Shown: one piece after another, positions 8,547 through 15,307 of the stretch
Position numbering within the stretch: the first letter of the stretch is position 1
Layout of the letters: every line of letters begins with the position of its first letter
Assembly (NCBI GenBank): GCA_027490665.1
Contig: JAIXXP010000005.1
Coordinates: 1-64,000 of the forward strand
Length of the DNA stretch: 64,000 nt
Reading direction: 5' to 3'
Origin: Cryomorphaceae bacterium
GTDB taxonomy: Bacteria > Bacteroidota > Bacteroidia > Flavobacteriales_D > Crocinitomicaceae
The notes under the pieces: generated by a model
Told to the model about the DNA's origin: nothing
Seen by the model: the letters and a program-made list of their open reading frames with translations, nothing else
Database searches by the model: none
Made by a program: the position numbers and the translations under genes

Positions 8547-9578
8547 ATGAAATATCACATTGAACGAAATAACCAAAGTCATGGGCCGTATGAAATAAAT
8601 ATTCTTAAGAAGTATGTTGAAGATGGATTAATTTTATTGCAAGATAAAACCAAAGATGATTTTGGAAAAGCATCCTGTGTTCGAGATGTATTGAAAAGTA
8701 ACAACTTAAAAGTAAGAGTAAATTCTAACGGAGGACTTTTCAAACAAATTAGCTCTTTTGGATTGAAGTTATTATTGCCAAAAGATTCAATTTCTTTTAA
8801 GAATTTAAAAAACGACAAGCGCCTATTAGTAATAGCCTTAGTGGGATTAGCTCCTGCATTTTTAATATCCTTTACAGGAGCGACGGTTTTTACTTTCTAC
8901 GCTATAGCGCTATACTTCTCTATGATCTGGGGCTTGTTTTATTATAGCGTTTTTAACACCCATCAAGTTTCTGTTAAGAAATCAATATCCCTTTTCTTTC
9001 TTACTCAATTGTTGATTTTCATTCTTGTTGACATTGTGCGAATACCACAAATTCATCCATTATATGCATTGATAAAACCTAATTTAGGTTTTATAGAACA
9101 TTTAATTGGATTTACTTTTGGTGTTGGGGTATTTGAAGAATTCGTGAAACTTCTACCCGTATATCTATTTATTAGAAAATCTAAGGAGCCATTAATCCCA
9201 CAAACAGTTGTTTTCTATGGGTTAATGAGTGGTATTGGGTTTGGCGTTTTCGAAGGAGTTATTTACCAGCTAACAGTTAATACTCAGCTTGATTACAACA
9301 CCTCTTTTTTGATGAATATAGCACGACTAACATCCTTACCATTTTTACATTCTGTGTGGGCTGGTATTAGTGCCTACTTCTTGGCTTTTTCTTTTTTATA
9401 TCCTACAAATAGATATTCTTTATGGTTTTTGGCTATCCTAATACCCGCTGTTTTACATGGGCTTTATGACACTCTTGGATGGTCACTCCCAGGGCTTTTT
9501 GTTTCATACTTGGGTGTAACTCTTTTGGTTATATATTTAAAAAATGCTAAAGATTTTCAAAGTAAAATTGTTAGATAA
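8547..9578 (+). CDS. PrsW-like intramembrane protease with N-terminal GYF_2-like domain
   Basis: The first 55 or so residues of this 343-residue protein (YHIERNNQSHGPYE...) resemble the GYF_2 domain found at the N-terminus of many membrane proteins. From residue 90 there are about seven hydrophobic segments with the PrsW/CPBP-type motifs: Glu 197 and Glu 198 in VFEEFVK, a second FE at 235-236, His 268, and HGLYD at 304-308. These are the expected metal-binding residues of PrsW-type intramembrane proteases, which in Bacillus start the release of a sigma factor from its anti-sigma factor. Its substrate here is unknown. It sits next to a degenerate TerD gene on the same strand, 5 bases apart, which hints at a link with the Ter island. 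Confidence 0.82.
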   Translation: MKYHIERNNQSHGPYEINILKKYVEDGLILLQDKTKDDFGKASCVRDVLKSNNLKVRVNSNGGLFKQISSFGLKLLLPKDSISFKNLKNDKRLLVIALVGLAPAFLISFTGATVFTFYAIALYFSMIWGLFYYSVFNTHQVSVKKSISLFFLTQLLIFILVDIVRIPQIHPLYALIKPNLGFIEHLIGFTFGVGVFEEFVKLLPVYLFIRKSKEPLIPQTVVFYGLMSGIGFGVFEGVIYQLTVNTQLDYNTSFLMNIARLTSLPFLHSVWAGISAYFLAFSFLYPTNRYSLWFLAILIPAVLHGLYDTLGWSLPGLFVSYLGVTLLVIYLKNAKDFQSKIVR

Positions 9579-9583
9579 AGTCC

Positions 9584-10153
9584 ATGAAATTAAGAATTAG
9601 CTTTAACATCGAAACCAAAAAGATTTCAAATCCAACTGTAGTTTCCAAATTATTTGGGAGTCGTAATTGTGAAATTGAACATTTTATTGATTGGGATATT
9701 AGCTTGGGTATTTTAAATAGTGTCGGGAATTTAGTTAGTCCAGATTCCTTTATTTTTTATAACAATTGTAATTATGAAAATGGAACGATTACTCTTCGTT
9801 CAGACACACTTATAAATGTACAATCTCCCGAGTTTGATGAAGAAGTGATTATTGATTTTAGTGAATTATCTATCGAGGCAAATAGTATAGTTTTCTATAT
9901 TTCAAATCATCAAAAGTTTAATTTTGAGATTACCCATATTGATGTCCAGATTGATAGCGTTCCAAAAATATGCGAAAAAGAGAATCAATTTAGAATCACC
10001 AACACTTCAATATGCAATGCGATTGAGCTTTTCAAATTTATTAGAAGCAATCAAAGTTGGACTATAGAAACTGTTAACAATCCCATAATAGAACCAAATG
10101 GTTTGGAGTATATTTTTAATAAGATTACATCAGATAAAAATATTTCGAAGTGA
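9584..10153 (+). CDS. Degenerate TerD-like protein without acidic loops
   Basis: This 189-residue protein has no obvious annotation, but it can be aligned by eye with the TerD copies at 10 and 597 along its whole length. HFIDWDIS stands in place of FDFDLDAS, SPDSFIFYNN in place of AESYFIFYGN, IDFSELSIEANSIVFYIS in place of the DLSK...ILFVVTI strand pair, and FKFIRSNQSWTIETV in place of LYRRDGKWKFEA. The second acidic loop (GDD...DDE) is missing and the first keeps only part of its aspartates, so calcium binding is probably lost or changed. It could be a non-binding partner of the active TerD proteins. The gene forms a pair with the PrsW-like gene, 5 bases upstream. Confidence 0.65.
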   Translation: MKLRISFNIETKKISNPTVVSKLFGSRNCEIEHFIDWDISLGILNSVGNLVSPDSFIFYNNCNYENGTITLRSDTLINVQSPEFDEEVIIDFSELSIEANSIVFYISNHQKFNFEITHIDVQIDSVPKICEKENQFRITNTSICNAIELFKFIRSNQSWTIETVNNPIIEPNGLEYIFNKITSDKNISK

Positions 10154-10251
10154 TTTATTTGATTAAAATAAAAAAGTTATTTGTGCCTTTTATTTCTCTT
10201 CGGGGATTGTCTAGTGTTGTATTTTGAATTTCTCATCTCTATGTTAATTAT

Positions 10252-10269
10252 GTAAGTATTTTTACTTAC
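10252..10269. repeat. Inverted repeat upstream of the sigma-54 activator gene
   Basis: GTAAGTA at 10252-10258 and TACTTAC at 10263-10269 form a perfect 7-bp inverted repeat with a TTTT loop, 19 bases before the ATG at 10289. It could be an operator or a leader hairpin. The rest of the 135-base gap (10154-10288) shows no clear promoter. Confidence 0.6.
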
Positions 10270-10288
10270 CTATATCAATTCCTGATAC

Positions 10289-11743
10289 ATGAAAACACTA
10301 ATTTCCTGGATTGCCTTCAATAATGACTTTGCGGAGGGGGCTGTGGATGCAACCGGGCCCACCGCGAGTTTTCATAAGTATTTTTATAAGCATGACCGGC
10401 ATATTATTTTGTCGGGGGCGGCGAGTGAGGCTGCGGATAGTCGGACTTTTCATTTGACGAATTACTTGGCGCGGACTTTTGCCGAGCATCAGGTGGAGGT
10501 GCGGTATTTGAATATTGCCGACCCGATAGATCATCAGGAGATTCAGGCGAAGGTGGCGCCGATTTTGGCGGAGTGCAAGGATGACAAGATAGATATTTAT
10601 ATTTCGCCGGGGACGCCGGCTATGCAGGTGGTGTGGTATTTGTGCCATATGTCGCTGGGTTTGCAAACTGCGCTTTATCAGACGCGTGAGGCGAAGTTTT
10701 CGAAACAAAAAGACAAAGACAAGCCGGAGCTCGTGAAGATTGCTTTGGAGAAGTCTTCGCTTCCTGTGACGGCGATGTATCATCAGGAAGAGATCAAGCG
10801 GTCTAGCGGAGATCATTATTTTTTGACGCCTTCGATTGAGAAAGTGTATGGGAGTGCGGCGAAGGTGGCGCAGGTAGATGCCGTGAGTGTGTTGATACTT
10901 GGGGCGAGCGGTACGGGAAAGGAGAATTTGGCGAAGTATATTCATAAGAATTCGGCCCGACAAGACAAACCGTATATTGCCATCAACTGCTCGGCGTTTT
11001 CGGATGGGCTGTTGGAGAGCCGTTTGTTTGGATACAAGAAAGGCGCGTTTACCGGTGCCGATAAAGATACCAGCGGTTTGTTTGAGCAGGCCCATGAAGG
11101 GATCATCTTTTTGGATGAAATTGGAGACATTTCGCCTTACATGCAACAGAGTTTGCTGCGGGTCTTGCAAGAAAAAGAAATCATGCCTTTGGGTGGCAAG
11201 GCCAAAAAAGTGGATGTGCGGGTTATTGCTGCTACCAATCAGAATTTGCCAAAACTCTGCGAAGAAGGGAAGTTCAGGTGGGATTTATATTACCGGCTTT
11301 CCGTTGTGGAGCTCGACCTCCCTACTCTATTGGAGCGCGGCAAGACCGACCTCAAGCTGCTCATGGAGCATTTTCTGAGCACCAAGAAAAAAGAATTGCA
11401 TCGGCCTAAAAAGTTGGTCTTGGACAAAGAAGCCCAGGATATTTTGCTCAACTACACCTACCCTGGCAATGTGCGCGAGCTCGAGAATATCATCTCGCGG
11501 TTATATGTTTTCAACGAAGAACGCATTAGTGCAGACGTACTGCCCAAGCGCCTGAAGCAGTCGAGTACGGAGCAACCCATGCACATGGATTACATCGAAA
11601 AAGAACACATCATTAAAGTCTTGAAACACCACCAAGGCAACCAACGACAAACCGCCATATCTATTGGCTGGGCGCTCAATACCTTGAAAAGCAAGATGGA
11701 GAAGTATGGGGTTGATCCGAGTCGTTATGAAGCTGATTCTTGA
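10289..11743 (+). CDS. Sigma-54-dependent activator with CARF/RtcR-like sensor domain
   Basis: This 484-residue protein has the central AAA+ domain of sigma-54 enhancer-binding proteins: Walker A GASGTGKE at 205-212, the sigma-54 contact loop GAFTGA at 252-257, Walker B FLDEIGD at 274-280, and arginine-finger region residues around 329-336. A Fis-type helix-turn-helix lies at about 448-478. The N-terminal 170 residues are not a response-regulator receiver. They show a Rossmann-like alternation with IYISPGTPAM at 103-112, resembling the ligand-binding CARF/RtcR fold whose known members sense cyclic oligonucleotides or RNA ends. That part is inference. Its likely targets are the divergent promoters at 12286-12499. 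The 3' end overlaps the convergent gene by 19 bases. Confidence 0.88.
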   Translation: MKTLISWIAFNNDFAEGAVDATGPTASFHKYFYKHDRHIILSGAASEAADSRTFHLTNYLARTFAEHQVEVRYLNIADPIDHQEIQAKVAPILAECKDDKIDIYISPGTPAMQVVWYLCHMSLGLQTALYQTREAKFSKQKDKDKPELVKIALEKSSLPVTAMYHQEEIKRSSGDHYFLTPSIEKVYGSAAKVAQVDAVSVLILGASGTGKENLAKYIHKNSARQDKPYIAINCSAFSDGLLESRLFGYKKGAFTGADKDTSGLFEQAHEGIIFLDEIGDISPYMQQSLLRVLQEKEIMPLGGKAKKVDVRVIAATNQNLPKLCEEGKFRWDLYYRLSVVELDLPTLLERGKTDLKLLMEHFLSTKKKELHRPKKLVLDKEAQDILLNYTYPGNVRELENIISRLYVFNEERISADVLPKRLKQSSTEQPMHMDYIEKEHIIKVLKHHQGNQRQTAISIGWALNTLKSKMEKYGVDPSRYEADS

Positions 11744-12285
11744 TCGCGCTGACTCATAAAATCGGCCACTACATCAAACGCATCTTTGCCCGTGTTGTGC
11801 ATGTTATGCGCACAGCGCGACATATCGTTGGCGATGGAATAGTGTTGGTATATCCGGTGTTCGATGAGGGCTGGTTCCCAGAAAAACTCGCGGATGCTGA
11901 CCACAGTTTTGTAGCGCAGAACGTTTCTTTCGCTGTAGTAATAGACATGCCCTTTGTTCAGCAGTGAGTTGAAGACATTAGAAAAACGGACGTATTCGAT
12001 GGGCTCGTCGGTGTCTTGGAGTTGGTAACAATAGGAGTCGAGAATGAAATCAGTGCCATCTTGGTAATAGAAGATGAGGCCACTGCGGGTGTCGTCAAAG
12101 CCAACCTGCCAACGGATCATGTTGTCGGGGTGCCCTACCGTAAACTGGATTTCTTTGTCGGTTAAGTGCGCTTTGATGCGCTCAAAAACGATGCTGTCCA
12201 TTTGTTCGATATCTTGCTTTTGTTTCTTAAAAGCAACGAGTTCTTTATAGAGGTTCCAGAGTTCTTTGGGCGTGTTGTATTTCAT
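11725..12285 (-). CDS. Unknown protein, divergent partner of the sigma-54 locus
   Basis: I do not recognise a family in this 186-residue soluble protein. It has an N-terminal helical, lysine-rich part (residues 1-45), then alternating beta and alpha elements (residues 50-140) that loosely recall the YbjN or secretion-chaperone-like fold, and a Ser/Gln-rich end. No signal peptide or membrane segment is seen. The gene is divergent from the operon that begins at 12500. A near-consensus sigma-54 promoter lies about 28 bases upstream of its start codon, so it should be under the activator encoded convergently next to it. The ATG at 12285 is the only suitable start after that promoter. Confidence 0.72.
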   Translation of the reverse strand: MKYNTPKELWNLYKELVAFKKQKQDIEQMDSIVFERIKAHLTDKEIQFTVGHPDNMIRWQVGFDDTRSGLIFYYQDGTDFILDSYCYQLQDTDEPIEYVRFSNVFNSLLNKGHVYYYSERNVLRYKTVVSIREFFWEPALIEHRIYQHYSIANDMSRCAHNMHNTGKDAFDVVADFMSQRDQESAS

Positions 12286-12312
12286 AGCCTGCGGTTTTGA
12301 TCAGGTCTTTTC

Positions 12313-12328
12313 GACAAGGATTGTGCCA
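12313..12328 (-). promoter_or_regulatory. Sigma-54-like promoter for the gene ending at 11725
   Basis: On the minus strand the sequence reads TGGCACAATCCTTGTC. The -24 part TGGCAC is a perfect match, and the -12 part is TTG with T in place of the invariant C. The GG to -12 spacing is correct. It lies about 28 bases upstream of the ATG at 12285, placing the transcript start about 16 bases before the gene. Confidence 0.65.
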
Positions 12329-12355
12329 TACTTTTTATCGCTTATCCGAAAAGAG

Positions 12356-12445
12356 CTGTTTTTGCAATTTACCTCCATTTTTTGACATATTTTTCATTTT
12401 TTGACACTTTTTGAGCATTTTTTGAACGATTTTACTCGTTTTTGA
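12356..12445 (+). promoter_or_regulatory. Phased upstream repeats, candidate enhancer for the sigma-54 activator
   Basis: CATTTTTTGA occurs exactly at 12376-12385, 12395-12404 and 12416-12425. Weaker versions are at 12356 (CTGTTTTTGCA) and 12437 (CGTTTTTGA). The starts are 20, 19, 21 and 21 bases apart, which is about two helical turns, so all copies face the same side of the DNA. The array lies between the two divergent sigma-54-like promoters, the normal place for activator binding sites. Confidence 0.6.
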
Positions 12446-12448
12446 GTT

Positions 12449-12464
12449 TGGCATACGGATTGAC
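12449..12464 (+). promoter_or_regulatory. Sigma-54-like promoter for the operon starting at 12500
   Basis: The sequence TGGCATACGGATTGAC matches the TGGCAC-N5-TTGCA consensus except for T at the last base of the -24 element and A in place of C at -12. The GG (12450-12451) and the -12 pair (12462-12463) are correctly spaced. The predicted transcript start is near 12475, about 25 bases before the ATG at 12500. Confidence 0.6.
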
Positions 12465-12499
12465 TAAGTGGCAGCAACCAACATAAAACCGCCTCTCCA

Positions 12500-12973
12500 A
12501 TGCTAGCCAAACAACTCCAAATTAGCCAAGACGAACTCAAGAAAAACGAGGACGCCGTCATGGACTTTCAATACGCCTTTCTGACCCAAAACCTGAAAAG
12601 AATTGGTTATTTGCTTTGGCCAAAAGGCACTTTTTTCGGCAAACAAAGCCTCACCTATGCCAAAGGGAAAATCTATGCTCTTTTTCATCAAAACGAACAT
12701 CCAGAGCGCGACTTCGCACATGTCAGCTCCATAGGATACAGCAATGACCACTCACCAGGGCAATTGGTCTTGGAATTTCGCTATCCAATTTTTACCCAAG
12801 ACAACCTCATGAGCTATCCGGACGCAGACGAACTCTTTGGACAAGCACCGCTCAAGGAATACCAAGAAGAGGTGATCCGCCTAGCGCTGACGGTTCAAAA
12901 GGGGAAAATCACCTCCATGAGGACACCCAAGAAAGTCATCAAGAGCCTGCAGAAATATATACATGAAAACTAA
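12500..12973 (+). CDS. Unknown protein, first gene of the sigma-54 operon
   Basis: This 157-residue soluble protein belongs to no family I can name. Its first 65 residues (FQYAFLTQNLKRIGYLLWPKGTFFGK... region) share a pattern with the next gene product: a hydrophobic helix, the L-x-YLL element, then aromatic and charged residues before a second helix. The two are therefore probably distant paralogues. The C-terminal half is beta-rich (LVLEFRYPIF) and ends in a lysine-rich helix. The ATG at 12500 follows a sigma-54-like promoter and a phased repeat array, and the next gene starts 12 bases after its stop, so it leads the operon. Confidence 0.72.
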   Translation: MLAKQLQISQDELKKNEDAVMDFQYAFLTQNLKRIGYLLWPKGTFFGKQSLTYAKGKIYALFHQNEHPERDFAHVSSIGYSNDHSPGQLVLEFRYPIFTQDNLMSYPDADELFGQAPLKEYQEEVIRLALTVQKGKITSMRTPKKVIKSLQKYIHEN

Positions 12974-12985
12974 ATAACAAATCAA

Positions 12986-13462
12986 ATGCAACAACAAGAA
13001 CTCACAACAACAAGCCAAGCAATTAGCCGCATTCAGATCACCAACGCCCAAATTGTACGCAAGTGTATCCAAGAAATGAACATAGAGGCCCTTTATTATT
13101 TGCTCGACGTAGAGCGCACCTATCAAGATTGGCAGCGCAACGAGTTTATTCTTAAACTCAAATACGTAATGCGACAATTCAAAGCCGATGGCGACACCTA
13201 CCTCAATGCGGTGCAGGGCAGCTGCGGCGGGTCTTGCTCAAAAGGCCAGAACGGATATCTATTTATTGGTAACAACAGCAAAAACTACATGAATTTGCTT
13301 TTTGTAGAGGAGCAACTCGAGCTTCAAGATTTATATGAGTGTAGCCTGTTCAGGACCAATTTCGAAAACATTGTACTCAACAAACGCTATTACCTCGACC
13401 CAAGTGCTCAGCGCATGGCTGGTTTCTTTGCCGAGTTCAACGCCTCCTTAGACGCCGAATAA
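12986..13462 (+). CDS. Unknown protein with CxxxC motif, second gene of the sigma-54 operon
   Basis: This 158-residue soluble protein resembles the preceding gene product in its N-terminal 70 residues (MNIEALYYLL-D-ERTYQDW pattern). It adds a CGGSC motif (Cys 80 and Cys 84) inside QGSCGGSCSKGQNGYLFIGN, which could bind a metal or be redox active. The C-terminal part is a mix of helix and strand without a recognisable fold. It lies 12 bases after the first gene and 37 bases before the VWA gene, so the three are probably co-transcribed. Function is unknown; a role as an adaptor for the VWA protein is only a guess from position. Confidence 0.72.
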   Translation: MQQQELTTTSQAISRIQITNAQIVRKCIQEMNIEALYYLLDVERTYQDWQRNEFILKLKYVMRQFKADGDTYLNAVQGSCGGSCSKGQNGYLFIGNNSKNYMNLLFVEEQLELQDLYECSLFRTNFENIVLNKRYYLDPSAQRMAGFFAEFNASLDAE

Positions 13463-13499
13463 CAACCATTCAACTTAGAAAAAATAAATACCACCTCTT

Positions 13500-14204
13500 A
13501 TGCGACAGAACATTGTAACTAAATTAAAAAACTTCCTCATGGAAAAACAAACCAACAAAAACGCCAATCAGCGCACCAACAAGAACACCCTTTATCATTT
13601 CATCATTGACCGCAGCGGCTCTATGAGCGGCATGGAGAAGATGGTAATTGACGGCTACAACGAACACGTAGCGAGCATTAAAAATTTGCAACGAACCTAC
13701 CCAGACCAAAAGTTCTTGATGTCGTTAACAGTCTTTGACCACGAAATCGAAACAATAGTGCCTGCAACGCCGATCGATCAACTTCAAGAAATCGGGCAAG
13801 ACGCTTTTATACCGCGCGGATCCACTGCCTTACTCGATGCCATCGGACGCAGCCTCGATCAAATTGAAGAACAATTTGCAAAGGACATCAAAAAGAATAA
13901 AATGAGCGTGGTAATGATCATCATTACCGATGGCGCGGAAAATAGCTCGCACCGCTACAGCTATGAAAGAATTTCTCGACGCATCAAAAAAAGAGATCAC
14001 TCAGACAAATGGACCTTCAGTTTTATAGGTTGTGACTTCAATGCTTTAGAACTCACCGAGCGCCTGAACATTCGCCGCGAAAATGTGCGCAGCTACAACA
14101 AACGCAACTATGCCCAAATGAGTCATTTCATCGACGATTCACTTGCGTTTTACGCCAAATCCAAATCGGAAGGCGACATCAAGAAGCAACTCTTTGATTT
14201 TTAG
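13500..14204 (+). CDS. VWA domain protein A of the sigma-54 locus
   Basis: This 234-residue protein is a single von Willebrand A domain with a complete MIDAS: DRSGS at 37-41, the GST element at 107-109 and TDG at 143-145. It is much closer to the VWA gene at 15308 than to the TerY copies at the left end. The two share LYHF-x-ID-x-SGSM, the GST-LLDA element, the ITDG-x-ENSS segment and NIRREN near the end. There is no signal peptide. A second in-frame ATG at 13539 gives a start more like that of its paralogue and may be the real one. The 3' end overlaps the convergent deacetylase gene by 26 bases. Confidence 0.88.
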   Translation: MRQNIVTKLKNFLMEKQTNKNANQRTNKNTLYHFIIDRSGSMSGMEKMVIDGYNEHVASIKNLQRTYPDQKFLMSLTVFDHEIETIVPATPIDQLQEIGQDAFIPRGSTALLDAIGRSLDQIEEQFAKDIKKNKMSVVMIIITDGAENSSHRYSYERISRRIKKRDHSDKWTFSFIGCDFNALELTERLNIRRENVRSYNKRNYAQMSHFIDDSLAFYAKSKSEGDIKKQLFDF

Positions 14205-15156
14205 GCGGGTGCTGAAAAACAAAAGTTGTATTCACCTGGGTCTGACCACACACTACTTTTGCGATGGTCGCCAAGGAGCTCAAATGTAAATCCAACACCG
14301 CGTTGTAGTTATCGGCGCGGTAGCCACCAAATAAGGCAAGCGTTACAGGTAGCGGCTTGCCTATTTTTTTGGAGATGGCGTTCACCCATTCGGCAAAGAT
14401 TTCAGCGCAAAGCAACCAGTGCTTGGTATCGCAGCCGCCACCGATATCGTCATCGGCATGTGAGTCTGCTCCATGAGCAAAAACAACGTAATGGATCTTG
14501 TCCGCTAAAATGAGTTCTTCAACATGGTTCAACCCATCTTGAAATGATTGAATATAGCTTTCATTATAACCACTTGGGTTTATATTGCATCCTAAAGGAA
14601 TAGCTAAGTTTAATTTTGGACAATATGTTCTAGAGTCTTCTATACTGTTTCCGTAGTGCCCGTCCAAGTCAAAGTAAGCGCCCGACACCCCAAATTCGTC
14701 GTAGAGTTTGAGTGCCGAGATAACCTGCCCAGAGAAGGTGCAAAATCCAGAGCCACGATTCGGTTGCGCATGGTGCATGCCAGATACCGGTGCAAAACAA
14801 ACCGTTTGTGGATGCAGCAGCGCATACTTTTTGGCTTCATAAAGTGCGGCGTTTGTATAGCCCACGCTATACACTAAATTCTTTGACCACGGGAGGGAAT
14901 TGGAACGGTAATTACCGACGCCCTCATAAAAATTGTCAACGTACATTTTGGTGTGCGCAAGTTGAAAATCTGACTTTTTGAAAGGTTCAAACTTGTCTGT
15001 TTTCAGGAACAAAGAACTGTACTTTTTTTCTTTGATGCGCTGCATTAACAAATAAGGCTTGAGCGGTGATTTCGAAAATGAAGCATTTTGAATGTTGTCA
15101 AAACAAACTTGTTGGTCGGTGTAAAACGTTCGGATTTTCTTGCTGCGCTGTTTCAT
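14179..15156 (-). CDS. Histone-deacetylase-fold hydrolase (acetylpolyamine amidohydrolase-like)
   Basis: This 325-residue protein has the arginase/deacetylase fold motifs. SGMHHA at 125-130 holds the catalytic His pair, YFDLDGHYGN at 161-170 gives the metal-binding Asp and His, AHGADSH at 227-233 and DDDIGG at 235-240 supply the second metal Asp, and a GGY element near 284 may hold the catalytic Tyr. It is therefore likely an active zinc deacetylase acting on an acetylated lysine, polyamine or small molecule. It lies in opposite orientation between two paralogous VWA genes, converging on one and diverging from the other. A shared role with the VWA proteins is inference from that arrangement. 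Confidence 0.87.
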   Translation of the reverse strand: MKQRSKKIRTFYTDQQVCFDNIQNASFSKSPLKPYLLMQRIKEKKYSSLFLKTDKFEPFKKSDFQLAHTKMYVDNFYEGVGNYRSNSLPWSKNLVYSVGYTNAALYEAKKYALLHPQTVCFAPVSGMHHAQPNRGSGFCTFSGQVISALKLYDEFGVSGAYFDLDGHYGNSIEDSRTYCPKLNLAIPLGCNINPSGYNESYIQSFQDGLNHVEELILADKIHYVVFAHGADSHADDDIGGGCDTKHWLLCAEIFAEWVNAISKKIGKPLPVTLALFGGYRADNYNAVLDLHLSSLATIAKVVCGQTQVNTTFVFQHPPKNQRVAS

Positions 15157-15193
15157 GGCTTAAGGGTTTTGGGGTTATACAATTGCGATTTCT

Positions 15194-15284
15194 CTGCAAA
15201 GTTCGGCAGCAAAAGCCCCTCAACTGCAATCATTGCAAGCTTGCAGAAAAGCAGAATTCAAATTGTATCCCCTCAACTTTGCAG
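15194..15284. repeat. Repeat-rich divergent regulatory region between deacetylase and VWA genes
   Basis: This interval between divergent genes contains a 10-bp inverted repeat (CTGCAAAGTT at 15194-15203 with AACTTTGCAG at 15275-15284). It also has a direct repeat CCCCTCAACT at 15216-15225 and 15269-15278, and a perfect 12-bp palindrome TGCAAGCTTGCA at 15234-15245. The AACTTTG cores resemble the -7 part of Bacteroidota promoters on both strands. These are candidate operators. A weak sigma-54-like site (GG at 15173, GC at 15185) lies just outside. Confidence 0.5.
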
Positions 15285-15307
15285 TGTAATTTTTAAAAAC
15301 AAACCTT

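Noticed and set aside
8539-8550. ATGAGTAAATGA as a tiny reading frame before the protease gene
   Set aside because: Three codons overlapping the real start are most likely chance; no sign of a leader peptide.
10298-11170. Long open frame of 290 codons on the minus strand inside the activator gene
   Set aside because: It is a mirror of the G-rich codon use of the real gene, with low-complexity Arg/His/Leu content and no motif, and the plus-strand gene has all sigma-54 activator motifs.
12356-12445. A short CRISPR-like array
   Set aside because: The repeats are only 10 bases, the spacing is 19-21 bases with no spacer of normal length, and no cas genes are near. Placement between promoters fits activator sites better.
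15166-15186. Sigma-54 promoter for VWA B
   Set aside because: GG and GC are correctly spaced (15173-15186), but the -24 part lacks the CAC extension and the distance to the gene is over 100 bases. It is kept only as a remark.
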